A stretch of 52,959 nucleotides of DNA, from positions 1 to 52,959 of the IMG/VR virus record IMGVR_UViG_3300026130_000007; one strand, given 5' to 3'. The notes under the pieces were generated by a model. That model made no database searches, was not told the DNA's origin, and saw nothing but the letters and a program-made list of their open reading frames with translations. The translations under genes and the position numbers were made by a program. This document shows, in pieces, positions 1 through 5,556 of the stretch (its first letter is position 1; every line of letters begins with the position of its first letter). The DNA is from a virus.

Positions 1-416
1 TTATCACGATATGCAATAGAGATGATAGGGTGATTCGCTTGCTCTGGATGAGGGAAGCCGTCATCAGATGCAACCTCGATATCGATGTTACCAATGCGAA
101 TGTACTTTAGATTGTATTTGATTGTGCTAGGATATGCTTCTGCTAGAAACTGTGCAACAAAGTTAGCATTACCATACGTCTTGAAGTTATCAACGTCTTC
201 ATAGCGTTTAGCGAAGTCTTGTGCTTCTGACATAGACTCAAATTGCATAGGCTCGACTGGGATACCGTCAAATGAAGTCCACTCGCTTTTCTTATTAGAT
301 GGGAGAAACATCGTAGGTTTGAATGGAACTTTTTTATGAATGCGATGGCCATGTGAATCGTAGCCACGAAACAGAATCTTGTTACCTAGGCGATGTACAG
401 ATGTGTAGAAACTCAA
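1..416 (-). CDS. 43: DNA polymerase gp43, N-terminal part (gene runs off the window)
   Basis: This is the N-terminal ~138 residues of a T4 gp43-type family B replicative DNA polymerase; the rest lies beyond base 1. The segment is colinear with T4 gp43, including a PTMF box near residue 35 and the IDIEVAS stretch near residue 115, which is the Exo I motif of the 3'-5' proofreading exonuclease (metal-binding Asp and Glu). There is no ATG at the right place: an in-frame TGA lies directly upstream, and the only sensible start is the TTG at 416-414, preceded by an AAGAGGTG ribosome-binding site. Polymerase would work with the clamp gp45 and loader gp44/gp62 encoded upstream in the same direction. 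The gene has its own promoter (451-480) after a terminator, so it can be expressed apart from the upstream Sm-like/peroxiredoxin genes. Confidence 0.93.
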   Translation of the reverse strand, partial: MSFYTSVHRLGNKILFRGYDSHGHRIHKKVPFKPTMFLPSNKKSEWTSFDGIPVEPMQFESMSEAQDFAKRYEDVDNFKTYGNANFVAQFLAEAYPSTIKYNLKYIRIGNIDIEVASDDGFPHPEQANHPIISIAYRD

Positions 417-450
417 TTGTCACCTCTTGATTGTCATAAATTACTGGTGA

Positions 451-480
451 ATTGTACATTATATAGAATGCTTTTGTCAA
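451..480 (-). promoter_or_regulatory. sigma70-type promoter for gp43
   Basis: On the minus strand TTGACA (480-475) is followed after 18 bases by TACAAT (456-451), about 35 bases before the gp43 start. A TATAAT is also present (464-459) but only 10 bases from the -35 box. It sits immediately after the terminator at 484-506, which fits a new transcription start for the polymerase gene. Confidence 0.6.
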
Positions 481-483
481 GCG

Positions 484-506
484 AAAAAGGGGTGCTTTCG
501 CACCCC
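484..506 (-). terminator. Rho-independent terminator after the Sm-like gene
   Basis: On the minus strand a 7-bp stem GGGGTGC / GCACCCC with a GAAA tetraloop is followed by TTTTT. It begins just after the stop codon of the gene at 512-793 and separates that transcript from the gp43 promoter. Confidence 0.88.
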
Positions 507-511
507 CAAAG

Positions 512-793
512 TTAGATAATGATTGAAGAATCTCTAGTAATGATCTTACCAAAGACTTTTTGCCACTGCTCTCGCAGGTCCTCGTGCGGTTCAATTACAT
601 ACATCACAAACTTTGCATCAACACTTAACTTATCAGTTTTAGCGTATGGGAGGTAAGGGGCTAACCCAATAGAGTTTTGTTGTGTTGGTACAATAAGCGC
701 TAGGTCTTCTAGCGTATATAGATCACCTTCTACACTAACCTTACATAGCAACTCTTCACCAGTAGATAGGCGAACAATTTTTGGATCACTCAT
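512..793 (-). CDS. Small Sm-like beta-barrel protein (hypothetical)
   Basis: A 93-residue protein of unknown function. Its N-terminus (IVRLSTGEELLCKV) has the 'strand, TGE/TGQ turn, strand' look of Sm/Lsm-like phage proteins, and the same pattern occurs in a second gene of this window (16623-16994, VKLKTGQDVVGVL). Both continue with an 'L.NP/IVP' strand and end in a helical tail. The shared plan suggests they are paralogues; if the Sm-like guess is right they might bind RNA, but that is inference from pattern only. The gene starts 1 base after the peroxiredoxin stop, so it is translationally linked to it, and it is followed by a strong terminator. It lies between the peroxiredoxin gene and the DNA polymerase gene. 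Confidence 0.72.
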   Translation of the reverse strand: MSDPKIVRLSTGEELLCKVSVEGDLYTLEDLALIVPTQQNSIGLAPYLPYAKTDKLSVDAKFVMYVIEPHEDLREQWQKVFGKIITRDSSIII

Positions 794-794
794 A

Positions 795-1313
795 TTATAT
801 TCCTTGTAGTTTATCTAATACATATTCAGGTGCTGATACCTCGTAAGGATCAGTTGGGCAGTTGTGCATACGACCATCTTCTGCCCATAGTTTCTTCACT
901 TCAAGATTATCAACAAGCATAGCATAGCGCCAAGAACGTGCACCAAATCCTAAGTTACCTTTTTCAACAAGCATACCTAGTCCGTGTGCAAACTCACCGT
1001 TACCGTCAGGCAGCATCTTTACATTCTTGATGTTTTGTGACTTTGCCCACTGATACATTACAAAAGCATCGTTGACAGATGTACACCAGATTTCATCGAT
1101 ACCTTGTGCAACGAAATCGTCATACAGTTCTTCATAACCCGGAAGTTGTGAGTTAGAACAAGTTGGTGTGAAAGCGCCAGGCAGACCAAAGATAATGACT
1201 TTCTTTTCTGAGAAGATATCTTTAGTTGTCTTGTACACCCACTTGAATGGGTTATCACCTTCAATTGATTCGTCACGTTCACGCATGTAAAACATAAAGT
1301 CAGGTAGTAGCAT
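795..1313 (-). CDS. Peroxiredoxin (Prx5-type thiol peroxidase)
   Basis: A 172-residue AhpC/TSA-family peroxiredoxin of the Prx5 (redoxin) type, which reduces hydrogen peroxide and alkyl peroxides at a peroxidatic cysteine. The signature PGAFTPTCS (residues 45-53) gives Cys52 as the peroxidatic residue, followed by the typical LPGYEEL helix. A later GARSWRYAMLVD segment carries the conserved Arg region, and further cysteines (about 77 and 152) could resolve the sulfenate. The size is normal for Prx5 and no signal peptide is visible, so it should act in the host cytoplasm. It follows hsp20 and precedes an Sm-like gene, forming a small stress-type cassette between dUTPase and DNA polymerase. The ATG start has GAGGTG 11 bases upstream. 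It likely protects the infected cell or phage enzymes from oxidative stress. Confidence 0.93.
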   Translation of the reverse strand: MLLPDFMFYMRERDESIEGDNPFKWVYKTTKDIFSEKKVIIFGLPGAFTPTCSNSQLPGYEELYDDFVAQGIDEIWCTSVNDAFVMYQWAKSQNIKNVKMLPDGNGEFAHGLGMLVEKGNLGFGARSWRYAMLVDNLEVKKLWAEDGRMHNCPTDPYEVSAPEYVLDKLQGI

Positions 1314-1347
1314 AAAGTAAATTTCACCTCATATTATAATTAAAGTA

Positions 1348-1370
1348 GGGCTAAGCATTACACCTAGCCC
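1348..1370 (-). terminator. Hairpin between hsp20 and peroxiredoxin genes (possible weak terminator)
   Basis: On the minus strand GGGCTA / TAGCCC forms a 6-bp stem with an 11-base loop, followed by TACTTTAATT. The tail is only partly T-rich, so it may be a weak terminator or an RNA-stability or processing hairpin. Confidence 0.4.
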
Positions 1371-1394
1371 ATTTGCTTGATCGTTGCTTGATTG

Positions 1395-1835
1395 TTACTC
1401 AGAAAGAAATTCTGGTTTTGACGTAGAACCACCAATTTGGATAGTACGTGGCTTTTTCTTTTCTGGGATTACATTTTCAAGTGTAACAGAAAGAATGCCG
1501 TTTGTCAAGTCAGCACCAATAACTTCAACGGTGTCAGCAAGCGTAAACGTGCGTTTGAAGTCACGTGTACCAATGCCTTTGTGAATGTATGAATCGGGCG
1601 ATTCATCACGCTTAGATGAACCCTCAACCACTAGTACACCATCTTCTACTGAAATAGACAGTTCTTCACGCTCAAAGCCAGCAACTGCTACTTCTACACG
1701 ATATAGATTTTCATCTGCTTTAATGATGTTGTACGGAGGATAGTTTTGTTGGTTTTTGTTAATAGAATGCATCTTATCTAGAATGCGATCAAAGCCAACA
1801 AAGAAAGGGTCTTGAGGAAGTTGTGTAAATGTCAT
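1395..1835 (-). CDS. hsp20: Small heat shock protein (Hsp20 / alpha-crystallin family)
   Basis: A 146-residue IbpA-like small heat shock protein, an ATP-independent holdase that keeps unfolding proteins soluble. The alpha-crystallin domain runs from about residue 35 (YNIIKADENLYRVEVAVAGF) to about residue 130. It includes the ELSISVEDGVLVVEG strands and the GVL-type motif NGILSVTLEN followed by IPEKKKPRTIQI. A short N-terminal DPFFVGFDRIL segment and a short C-terminal tail are typical. Hsp20 genes are common in cyanophage-type T4 relatives and are thought to help virion assembly. Here the gene has a TATAAATA late promoter directly upstream (1895-1902) and a good AAAGGAGA ribosome-binding site, so late expression alongside capsid and tail proteins is the simplest reading. 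Confidence 0.95.
   Translation of the reverse strand: MTFTQLPQDPFFVGFDRILDKMHSINKNQQNYPPYNIIKADENLYRVEVAVAGFEREELSISVEDGVLVVEGSSKRDESPDSYIHKGIGTRDFKRTFTLADTVEVIGADLTNGILSVTLENVIPEKKKPRTIQIGGSTSKPEFLSE
1480..1508 (-). promoter_or_regulatory. Possible internal sigma70-type promoter in hsp20
   Basis: TTGACA (1508-1503) with a 17-base spacer to TACACT (1485-1480), reading towards the peroxiredoxin gene. It lies inside the hsp20 coding sequence and the -10 box is only a 4/6 match, so it may be chance. Confidence 0.28.
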
Positions 1836-1866
1836 AATTGTATCTCCTTTAAATTAAGCAAGATTT

Positions 1867-1891
1867 GCGTGAACCCATCTGGCGTTCACGC
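1867..1891 (-). terminator. Hairpin downstream of dUTPase, upstream of hsp20
   Basis: A perfect 8-bp inverted repeat (GCGTGAAC / GTTCACGC, 9-base loop) lies between the dUTPase stop and the hsp20 start. On the minus strand it is followed by AAATCTT rather than a clean T-run; the T-rich tail (TTTTATTT) is on the plus strand. It could be a weak terminator for the early transcript or a stabilising 5' hairpin for the hsp20 late mRNA, since it lies just inside the transcript expected from the late promoter at 1895-1902. Confidence 0.5.
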
Positions 1892-1894
1892 TTT

Positions 1895-1902
1895 TATTTA
1901 TA
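1895..1902 (-). promoter_or_regulatory. Late promoter (TATAAATA) for hsp20
   Basis: An exact T4-type late promoter box TATAAATA on the minus strand, 60 bases before the hsp20 start and just after the dUTPase stop codon. Confidence 0.72.
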
Positions 1903-1906
1903 TGAC

Positions 1907-2416
1907 TTATAGAATACCAGTGCTACCAAAGCCGCCAGTTCTATTAGTCTTTTCGACAGGCTCAACGTCTGTCACTTCGATAGAGACTCTTACGTTCTCT
2001 ACCAGTTCGCCTTGTGCTACTCGCATACCATCTTCGATATCGAATGGCACAAACGAATTACTAAACAGCATAACATAAGTTTGCTGTACATAGTCAGCGT
2101 CTACTACGCCTTCGCAGTTCGCTACAGTAATACCGCTTTTCAACGATAGACCAGAGCGAGGATGAATGCGTAGAGACTGAGTTTCATCTAGATCAAAGAT
2201 TAGTCCCGTAGGCACTAATACCCTGTCACGATGATAGATTGTAACTTTACCGCCTACTACTTTGCGTTTAGATTTGACGTTACTCTGATTGTAAACAGTG
2301 ATTTCATCACCTTCACGTAAGCTAGCTTTTAAGTCAAAGCAGGCAGCCCAATCACTACCATACTCTGGTAAATGCGCTTCTTCAAATAGTTTATAACATG
2401 ACAAAGTTTTCTTCAT
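1907..2416 (-). CDS. dut: dUTP diphosphatase (trimeric dUTPase)
   Basis: A 169-residue trimeric-type dUTPase, which hydrolyses dUTP to dUMP and pyrophosphate, keeping uracil out of DNA and supplying dUMP for dTMP. All five family motifs can be seen: motif 1 around residues 20-31 (GSDWAACFDLKA), motif 2 HPRSGLSLKSG (85-95), motif 3 GVVDADY (103-109, catalytic Asp and substrate Tyr), motif 4 GMRVAQGELV (130-139) and the glycine-rich C-terminal motif 5 RTGGFGSTG (159-167) that closes over the active site. An insertion of about 20 residues (charged, residues 37-60) between motifs 1 and 2 makes it slightly longer than bacterial dUTPases. It follows regA after an 8-base gap in the replication operon. 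Confidence 0.95.
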   Translation of the reverse strand: MKKTLSCYKLFEEAHLPEYGSDWAACFDLKASLREGDEITVYNQSNVKSKRKVVGGKVTIYHRDRVLVPTGLIFDLDETQSLRIHPRSGLSLKSGITVANCEGVVDADYVQQTYVMLFSNSFVPFDIEDGMRVAQGELVENVRVSIEVTDVEPVEKTNRTGGFGSTGIL

Positions 2417-2424
2417 TTCAATCC

Positions 2425-2814
2425 TTACTTTTTCTTACCAATGCTGTATTTTGCAACTAGCTCCCATTCGTCTTTGTCTTTGAATGGTAGAATCTTGATT
2501 TGTGACATAGGCGCCACTGGCTCTTTAATTTTATCAGCTTCTACTAGCTTTAGCAAGCCCCATTCTTGAAGCAAGTTGACAATTGTGTTTCTACGTGCTT
2601 GATCTTCTTCTGAGAAGTCATTAATCTTACCATCAAGCATAAACAGTTCTTTAAAGTGTACGATGTAGTACTTACCTTGCTTATGTAAGATATGGCACGA
2701 TTGATATAGTTTTCTATCTTTTTTTGAGGCAATGCCGATGCGGGTTAGAGTCTCTTTAATCTTTAGGAAACTCTCTTCATTTGGTAGCTCGACCTCCACG
2801 AGTTTTTCAATCAT
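2425..2814 (-). CDS. regA: RegA translational repressor
   Basis: A 129-residue homologue of T4 RegA, the RNA-binding protein that represses translation of phage early mRNAs by covering their start regions. Colinearity with T4 RegA is strong: residues 22-34 read IKETLTRIGIASK against VKETLTRMGIANN in T4, followed by LYQSCHILHKQGKYYIVHFKE and then the WGL segment and a DEWELVAKYSIG C-terminus. Its place directly after gp62 with an ATGA start/stop overlap is the same gene order as in T4 (44-62-regA-43), although here dUTPase, hsp20, a peroxiredoxin and an Sm-like gene lie between regA and 43. Confidence 0.96.
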   Translation of the reverse strand: MIEKLVEVELPNEESFLKIKETLTRIGIASKKDRKLYQSCHILHKQGKYYIVHFKELFMLDGKINDFSEEDQARRNTIVNLLQEWGLLKLVEADKIKEPVAPMSQIKILPFKDKDEWELVAKYSIGKKK

Positions 2815-3206
2815 TTCTGAATACCACCTGTCTCTTGTTGTTCTCTTATCATGTTCAATTGTTCACTGGACAACAAAGAAAGATAGTCTTTGCCAATAGT
2901 TGGGTTACACTTATAGTATTCGCATACCATTTCCAAGTCTTTGTCACCAGCATTCTTAACCCATTTTGCATATCGCTTCTTAGGTCTAATACTATTTAGT
3001 AAAAACTCATACTGAGGACGATTGTCGAGATCATGGTATTGATTCATTAAATTAGCATGTAGTATAGTGTCAACGTGGTATGATAACGCATTGTTAACAA
3101 CCCATGCATTGTAGCCTTTCTCGGCTAGCGTGTCATTCTCACTGTCACGCATTAGATTCTTCTTATTCTGTGTGATAGAGTTTACATAATCAAACGGGTT
3201 AGCCAC
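2811..3206 (-). CDS. 62: Clamp loader small subunit gp62
   Basis: A 131-residue T4 gp62-like protein, the non-ATPase subunit that joins four gp44 subunits to load the gp45 clamp. Recognisable pieces are NNALSYHVDTILHANLMN (near residues 38-55) and LLNSIRPKKRYAKWVKN (near 69-85), which match T4 gp62 NALSQFPECMPAVYAMN and MAAVPRGKRYGKWAK. It is shorter than T4 gp62 (187 residues), as in many distant T4 relatives. The start is GTG at 3206, overlapping the end of the upstream zinc-ribbon gene by 8 bases; the stop overlaps the regA start (ATGA). Translational coupling is therefore likely at both ends. Confidence 0.9.
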   Translation of the reverse strand: MANPFDYVNSITQNKKNLMRDSENDTLAEKGYNAWVVNNALSYHVDTILHANLMNQYHDLDNRPQYEFLLNSIRPKKRYAKWVKNAGDKDLEMVCEYYKCNPTIGKDYLSLLSSEQLNMIREQQETGGIQK

Positions 3207-3372
3207 TTTCTACCTCACTGTCTTCTTTCAAATATTCTTCTTCACACTTTTCACACATATATGCTGTACCAACTTGATCGTCAGCATAGCGATACTTGAT
3301 TTCAGCAGGTCTATCTGACTTAATCTTAGCATCGCACATTAGGCATTTCTTCTTAGGCTTCAGGAATGGCAT
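3199..3372 (-). CDS. Zinc-ribbon mini-protein (57 residues)
   Basis: A short gene that is easy to miss. The ATG at 3372 overlaps the end of the MazG-like gene by 20 bases, and the TAA at 3201-3199 overlaps the start of gp62. The protein begins MPFLKPKKKCLMCD and contains two cysteine pairs, CLMC (residues 10-13) and CEKC (residues 40-43), spaced as in a treble-clef or zinc-ribbon fold, followed by an acidic tail. It exactly fills the gap between the MazG-like gene and gp62, with coupled overlaps on both sides, which supports it being real. Function unknown; a nucleic-acid-binding or protein-adaptor role is a guess. Confidence 0.82.
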   Translation of the reverse strand: MPFLKPKKKCLMCDAKIKSDRPAEIKYRYADDQVGTAYMCEKCEEEYLKEDSEVESG

Positions 3373-3631
3373 CGATCAAACTACTCCAAGTTTTTAGCTT
3401 TTCTTTCTTGACACCAGAACGCTTGTAAATTGCTTCTTCTGTAATCAAGCCATAGTCTATCATAAGATCGATCATGCAGTAAACATCACCAACTTCTTCT
3501 ACTAGCTTGTTCTTCTGCTCTACGCTGATATCACCAAAGTCGTTAAACATGCGAATGGTCTTCATGCAGACTTGAGTAAGTTCGCCACACTCTTCGGCTG
3601 TGATTGCCATTAGTTCTTGTAACTTGTTCAT
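3353..3631 (-). CDS. MazG-like NTP pyrophosphohydrolase
   Basis: A 92-residue all-alpha MazG-type protein. The metal-binding signature is visible as ITAEECGELTQ (EExxE type) followed about 35 residues later by KLVEEVGDVYCMIDLMI (ExxD type), the arrangement used by MazG-like enzymes to cleave (d)NTPs to (d)NMP and pyrophosphate. The start chosen is the ATG at 3631, because it forms an ATGA overlap with the gp44 stop; a TTG two codons upstream is less likely. It sits between gp44 and gp62, which are adjacent in T4, so it is an accessory insertion in the clamp-loader operon. The substrate cannot be read from the sequence; it may clear unwanted nucleotides or act on (p)ppGpp-like signals as proposed for some phage MazG proteins. 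Confidence 0.85.
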   Translation of the reverse strand: MNKLQELMAITAEECGELTQVCMKTIRMFNDFGDISVEQKNKLVEEVGDVYCMIDLMIDYGLITEEAIYKRSGVKKEKLKTWSSLIDAIPEA

Positions 3632-4569
3632 TTCCAATCAACCTCTGCCATTAGTGTAGCAAGTGCCGCAACACGATTGATTTCTGAGTTAGCAACAAAT
3701 GCTTCTTTGTACTGATATTCAGCAAGAATTACGATAGCATCCGCTACGCTTTGAGTGCTTGAAATCTTAGTCGGTAAAATGTCATATAGTTGACGATACA
3801 GTACGGCAGAATCAACATCAGTATTCTCAGCAACCCATTTGCGTACTTCTGTAAAGTTACGCTCTTTCATTAGATTGATAAGGGTTGTGATATTGTCTGT
3901 TGACTTATTAGCTAGTACACCAGCGTCAATGCGACCAGTAGCAGAGTAACGCTGTAGTTCATTAAGGACTCGGCGCCAATCAGGAAAGTGGAGTTGCACA
4001 AGTTCAGCCACAGTCTTTTGATCATATTCAATACCTTCTTTCTCTAGAATGTTACAAGTTCGCTTGAAGAATTGCGAAGCAAGCACAGGCTTTTCAGATT
4101 TTGGAATGTTAAACTCAATCACGCTACAACGTGAGTGAAGGGGTTCGATGATTCGATTCTTGAAGTTACAAGTAAGAATGAAGCCACAGTTTTTGCTAAA
4201 CTCTTCCATGAAGTTGCGTAGTGCAGGCTGAGTAGAGTTAGCGTTTAAGTAGTCGGCCTCATCTAAGATTACATACTTACGACCGCCTGTGAATGATACA
4301 GAAGATGCAAAGTTTGCAATCTCAACACGTAGCGTATCGATGTTACCATTCATAGACCCGTTGATAATGATGTAATCTGCACCAATCTCTTCAAGCATTG
4401 CTTTAGCGATAGTAGTCTTACCTACACCAGCTCGGCCTGATAGAAGTAGATTAGGTACGTTGTCTTGATCGACAAATTGCTGAAATGTTTGTTTCAGTTC
4501 TTTTGGTAGGATAGTATCAGATACTTTGGCTGGACGGTATTTTTCAACCCAAAGATAGTTGTCTTGCAT
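3628..4569 (-). CDS. 44: Clamp loader large subunit gp44 (AAA+ ATPase)
   Basis: A 313-residue T4 gp44-type AAA+ ATPase that opens the gp45 clamp and places it on primer-template DNA. The N-terminus NYLWVEKYRPAKVSD is typical of the RFC/gp44 family. Walker A is LLLSGRAGVGKTTIAKAM, Walker B is YVILDEADYL, and the SRC motif with the arginine finger is PLHSRCSVIEF. I chose the ATG at 4569 (MQDNYLW) because GAGG lies 8 bases before it; an ATG two codons upstream is possible, and further upstream the reading frame runs into the terminator of the previous gene. The order gp45, small ORF, gp44, gp62, regA resembles T4 with insertions. Confidence 0.95.
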   Translation of the reverse strand: MQDNYLWVEKYRPAKVSDTILPKELKQTFQQFVDQDNVPNLLLSGRAGVGKTTIAKAMLEEIGADYIIINGSMNGNIDTLRVEIANFASSVSFTGGRKYVILDEADYLNANSTQPALRNFMEEFSKNCGFILTCNFKNRIIEPLHSRCSVIEFNIPKSEKPVLASQFFKRTCNILEKEGIEYDQKTVAELVQLHFPDWRRVLNELQRYSATGRIDAGVLANKSTDNITTLINLMKERNFTEVRKWVAENTDVDSAVLYRQLYDILPTKISSTQSVADAIVILAEYQYKEAFVANSEINRVAALATLMAEVDWK

Positions 4570-4574
4570 GTTCA

Positions 4575-4607
4575 TAACCTCATAATATAATAGTGTAAAG
4601 ATTGTAG
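4575..4607 (-). promoter_or_regulatory. Possible sigma70-type promoter for gp44
   Basis: Directly after the terminator at 4607-4637 the minus strand reads TTGCTA, 17 bases, TATTAT, then ATGAGG as ribosome-binding site. The boxes are imperfect, but the position right after a strong terminator suggests a fresh start for the gp44-MazG-62-regA-dut transcript. Confidence 0.42.
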
Positions 4608-4637
4608 CAAAAAGAAGGGGGCTTTGCAACCCCCTTC
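4607..4637 (-). terminator. Rho-independent terminator after the small ORF
   Basis: On the minus strand GAAGGGGG / CCCCCTTC (8 bp, loop TTGCAAAG) followed by TTTTTG. It lies just after the stop codon of the 74-residue gene and ends the gp45-containing transcript. Confidence 0.9.
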
Positions 4638-4647
4638 ATAGGTTATG

Positions 4648-4872
4648 TTATTCTGCGGCTTCTTCTGCAACCTCTTCAGTTGCTTCTGCACCCTCTTCAC
4701 CTGCTTCACCTTGAGCACTCTGTAGGAATGCAGCAAAGCGATCACGAACGGTGCCTACAGCACTCATTTCTTCACCACGAATGGCGCCACGTTGTACACA
4801 AGCATCGATTACTTGTAGTGCCGCAGAAATGTCTTGTAGAGTTAGGCCTTGGTTTTGAACTTGTTCAGTCAT
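4648..4872 (-). CDS. Small conserved hypothetical protein between gp45 and gp44
   Basis: A 74-residue protein with a helical N-terminal part (LTLQDISAALQVIDACVQRG, residues 10-29, then AIRGEEMSAVGTVRDRFAAFL) and a very acidic, Ala/Glu-rich C-terminal tail (residues 55-74). A small ORF with the 'VID...RGA...EE(M/L)S.VG' pattern in this position is, to my recollection, widespread in marine T4-like phages, always without an assigned function. It has a good GGAGC ribosome-binding site, follows gp45 by 14 bases and is closed by a strong terminator. The acidic tail might mimic nucleic acid or contact the clamp or loader, but this is speculation. Confidence 0.82.
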   Translation of the reverse strand: MTEQVQNQGLTLQDISAALQVIDACVQRGAIRGEEMSAVGTVRDRFAAFLQSAQGEAGEEGAEATEEVAEEAAE

Positions 4873-4886
4873 AATATTGCTCCTTA

Positions 4887-5537
4887 TTAGCGAGATTCGA
4901 TTGCAATCCAGTATTGTACTTTGTCAGATTTAAAATGAGCCATACCTTTAGAAGACAAAGCAACTTCATAATCGGTTGGCATTAGTTTTAGGTTTTCAGT
5001 CTTAATGACCATTGAGAAATCTTCTGCATCAACGTCTTCTGCGACAACTACGCTATACGTATCAGCAGTTGGATTCTTACTATCAACAGCAGATAGTGTA
5101 ATAGTATTTTCAGTGCATGTAAAGGCAATTTCAGGTAAATTTAGTACGCCTGCCGCACGGATAACACCTTCGATATCAGACCAAGAGATATCCATCGTTG
5201 CTTCTGGGTTAGGGACAACGATATCTTTGTCTGGTGGAGAAACGATCATGTTCTCAGAAGTGTATGTGTACTTGAGACTGCTACGATCACCTTTAATGTT
5301 GAATTGATTGTCACCAAACACAACATCTGGGTCATTGAACAGATTCAGAGTAGCTAGAAAACGTGATACATCATAGACGCCTGCTTGCTTATCAATAGTC
5401 TCTGATACAGTAGCGGCTGCCATGACTGTTTTCTGTGGAGAGATAGTGCGAATAACTTGCCCTGGTTTGAAGATAACACTAGGGTTGATAGCAGAGAAGT
5501 TTTTCAAAACACTTAGAGTTTCATTGCTGAATTTCAT
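4887..5537 (-). CDS. 45: Sliding clamp gp45
   Basis: A 216-residue homologue of T4 gp45, the trimeric DNA sliding clamp. The N-terminus (SNETLSVLKNFSAINPSVIFKPGQ) matches T4 gp45 (KDTTALLKNFATINSGIMLKSGQ) and the fold-wide pattern of alternating strands continues to the C-terminal KVQYWIAIESR. In T4 the clamp tethers the polymerase and also activates late transcription together with gp55 and gp33. The ATG at 5537 follows AGGTGA with 7 bases between. An overlapping early and late promoter (5595-5625) in front of the gene fits this double role. Confidence 0.96.
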   Translation of the reverse strand: MKFSNETLSVLKNFSAINPSVIFKPGQVIRTISPQKTVMAAATVSETIDKQAGVYDVSRFLATLNLFNDPDVVFGDNQFNIKGDRSSLKYTYTSENMIVSPPDKDIVVPNPEATMDISWSDIEGVIRAAGVLNLPEIAFTCTENTITLSAVDSKNPTADTYSVVVAEDVDAEDFSMVIKTENLKLMPTDYEVALSSKGMAHFKSDKVQYWIAIESR

Positions 5538-5556
5538 TATTAAGTCACCTTTACAA

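Noticed and set aside
143-594. Two minus-strand reading frames (143-367 and 382-594) in the gp43 region
   Set aside because: They are out of frame with the clear gp43 N-terminus or with the 512-793 gene, and their translations look like random low-quality sequence.
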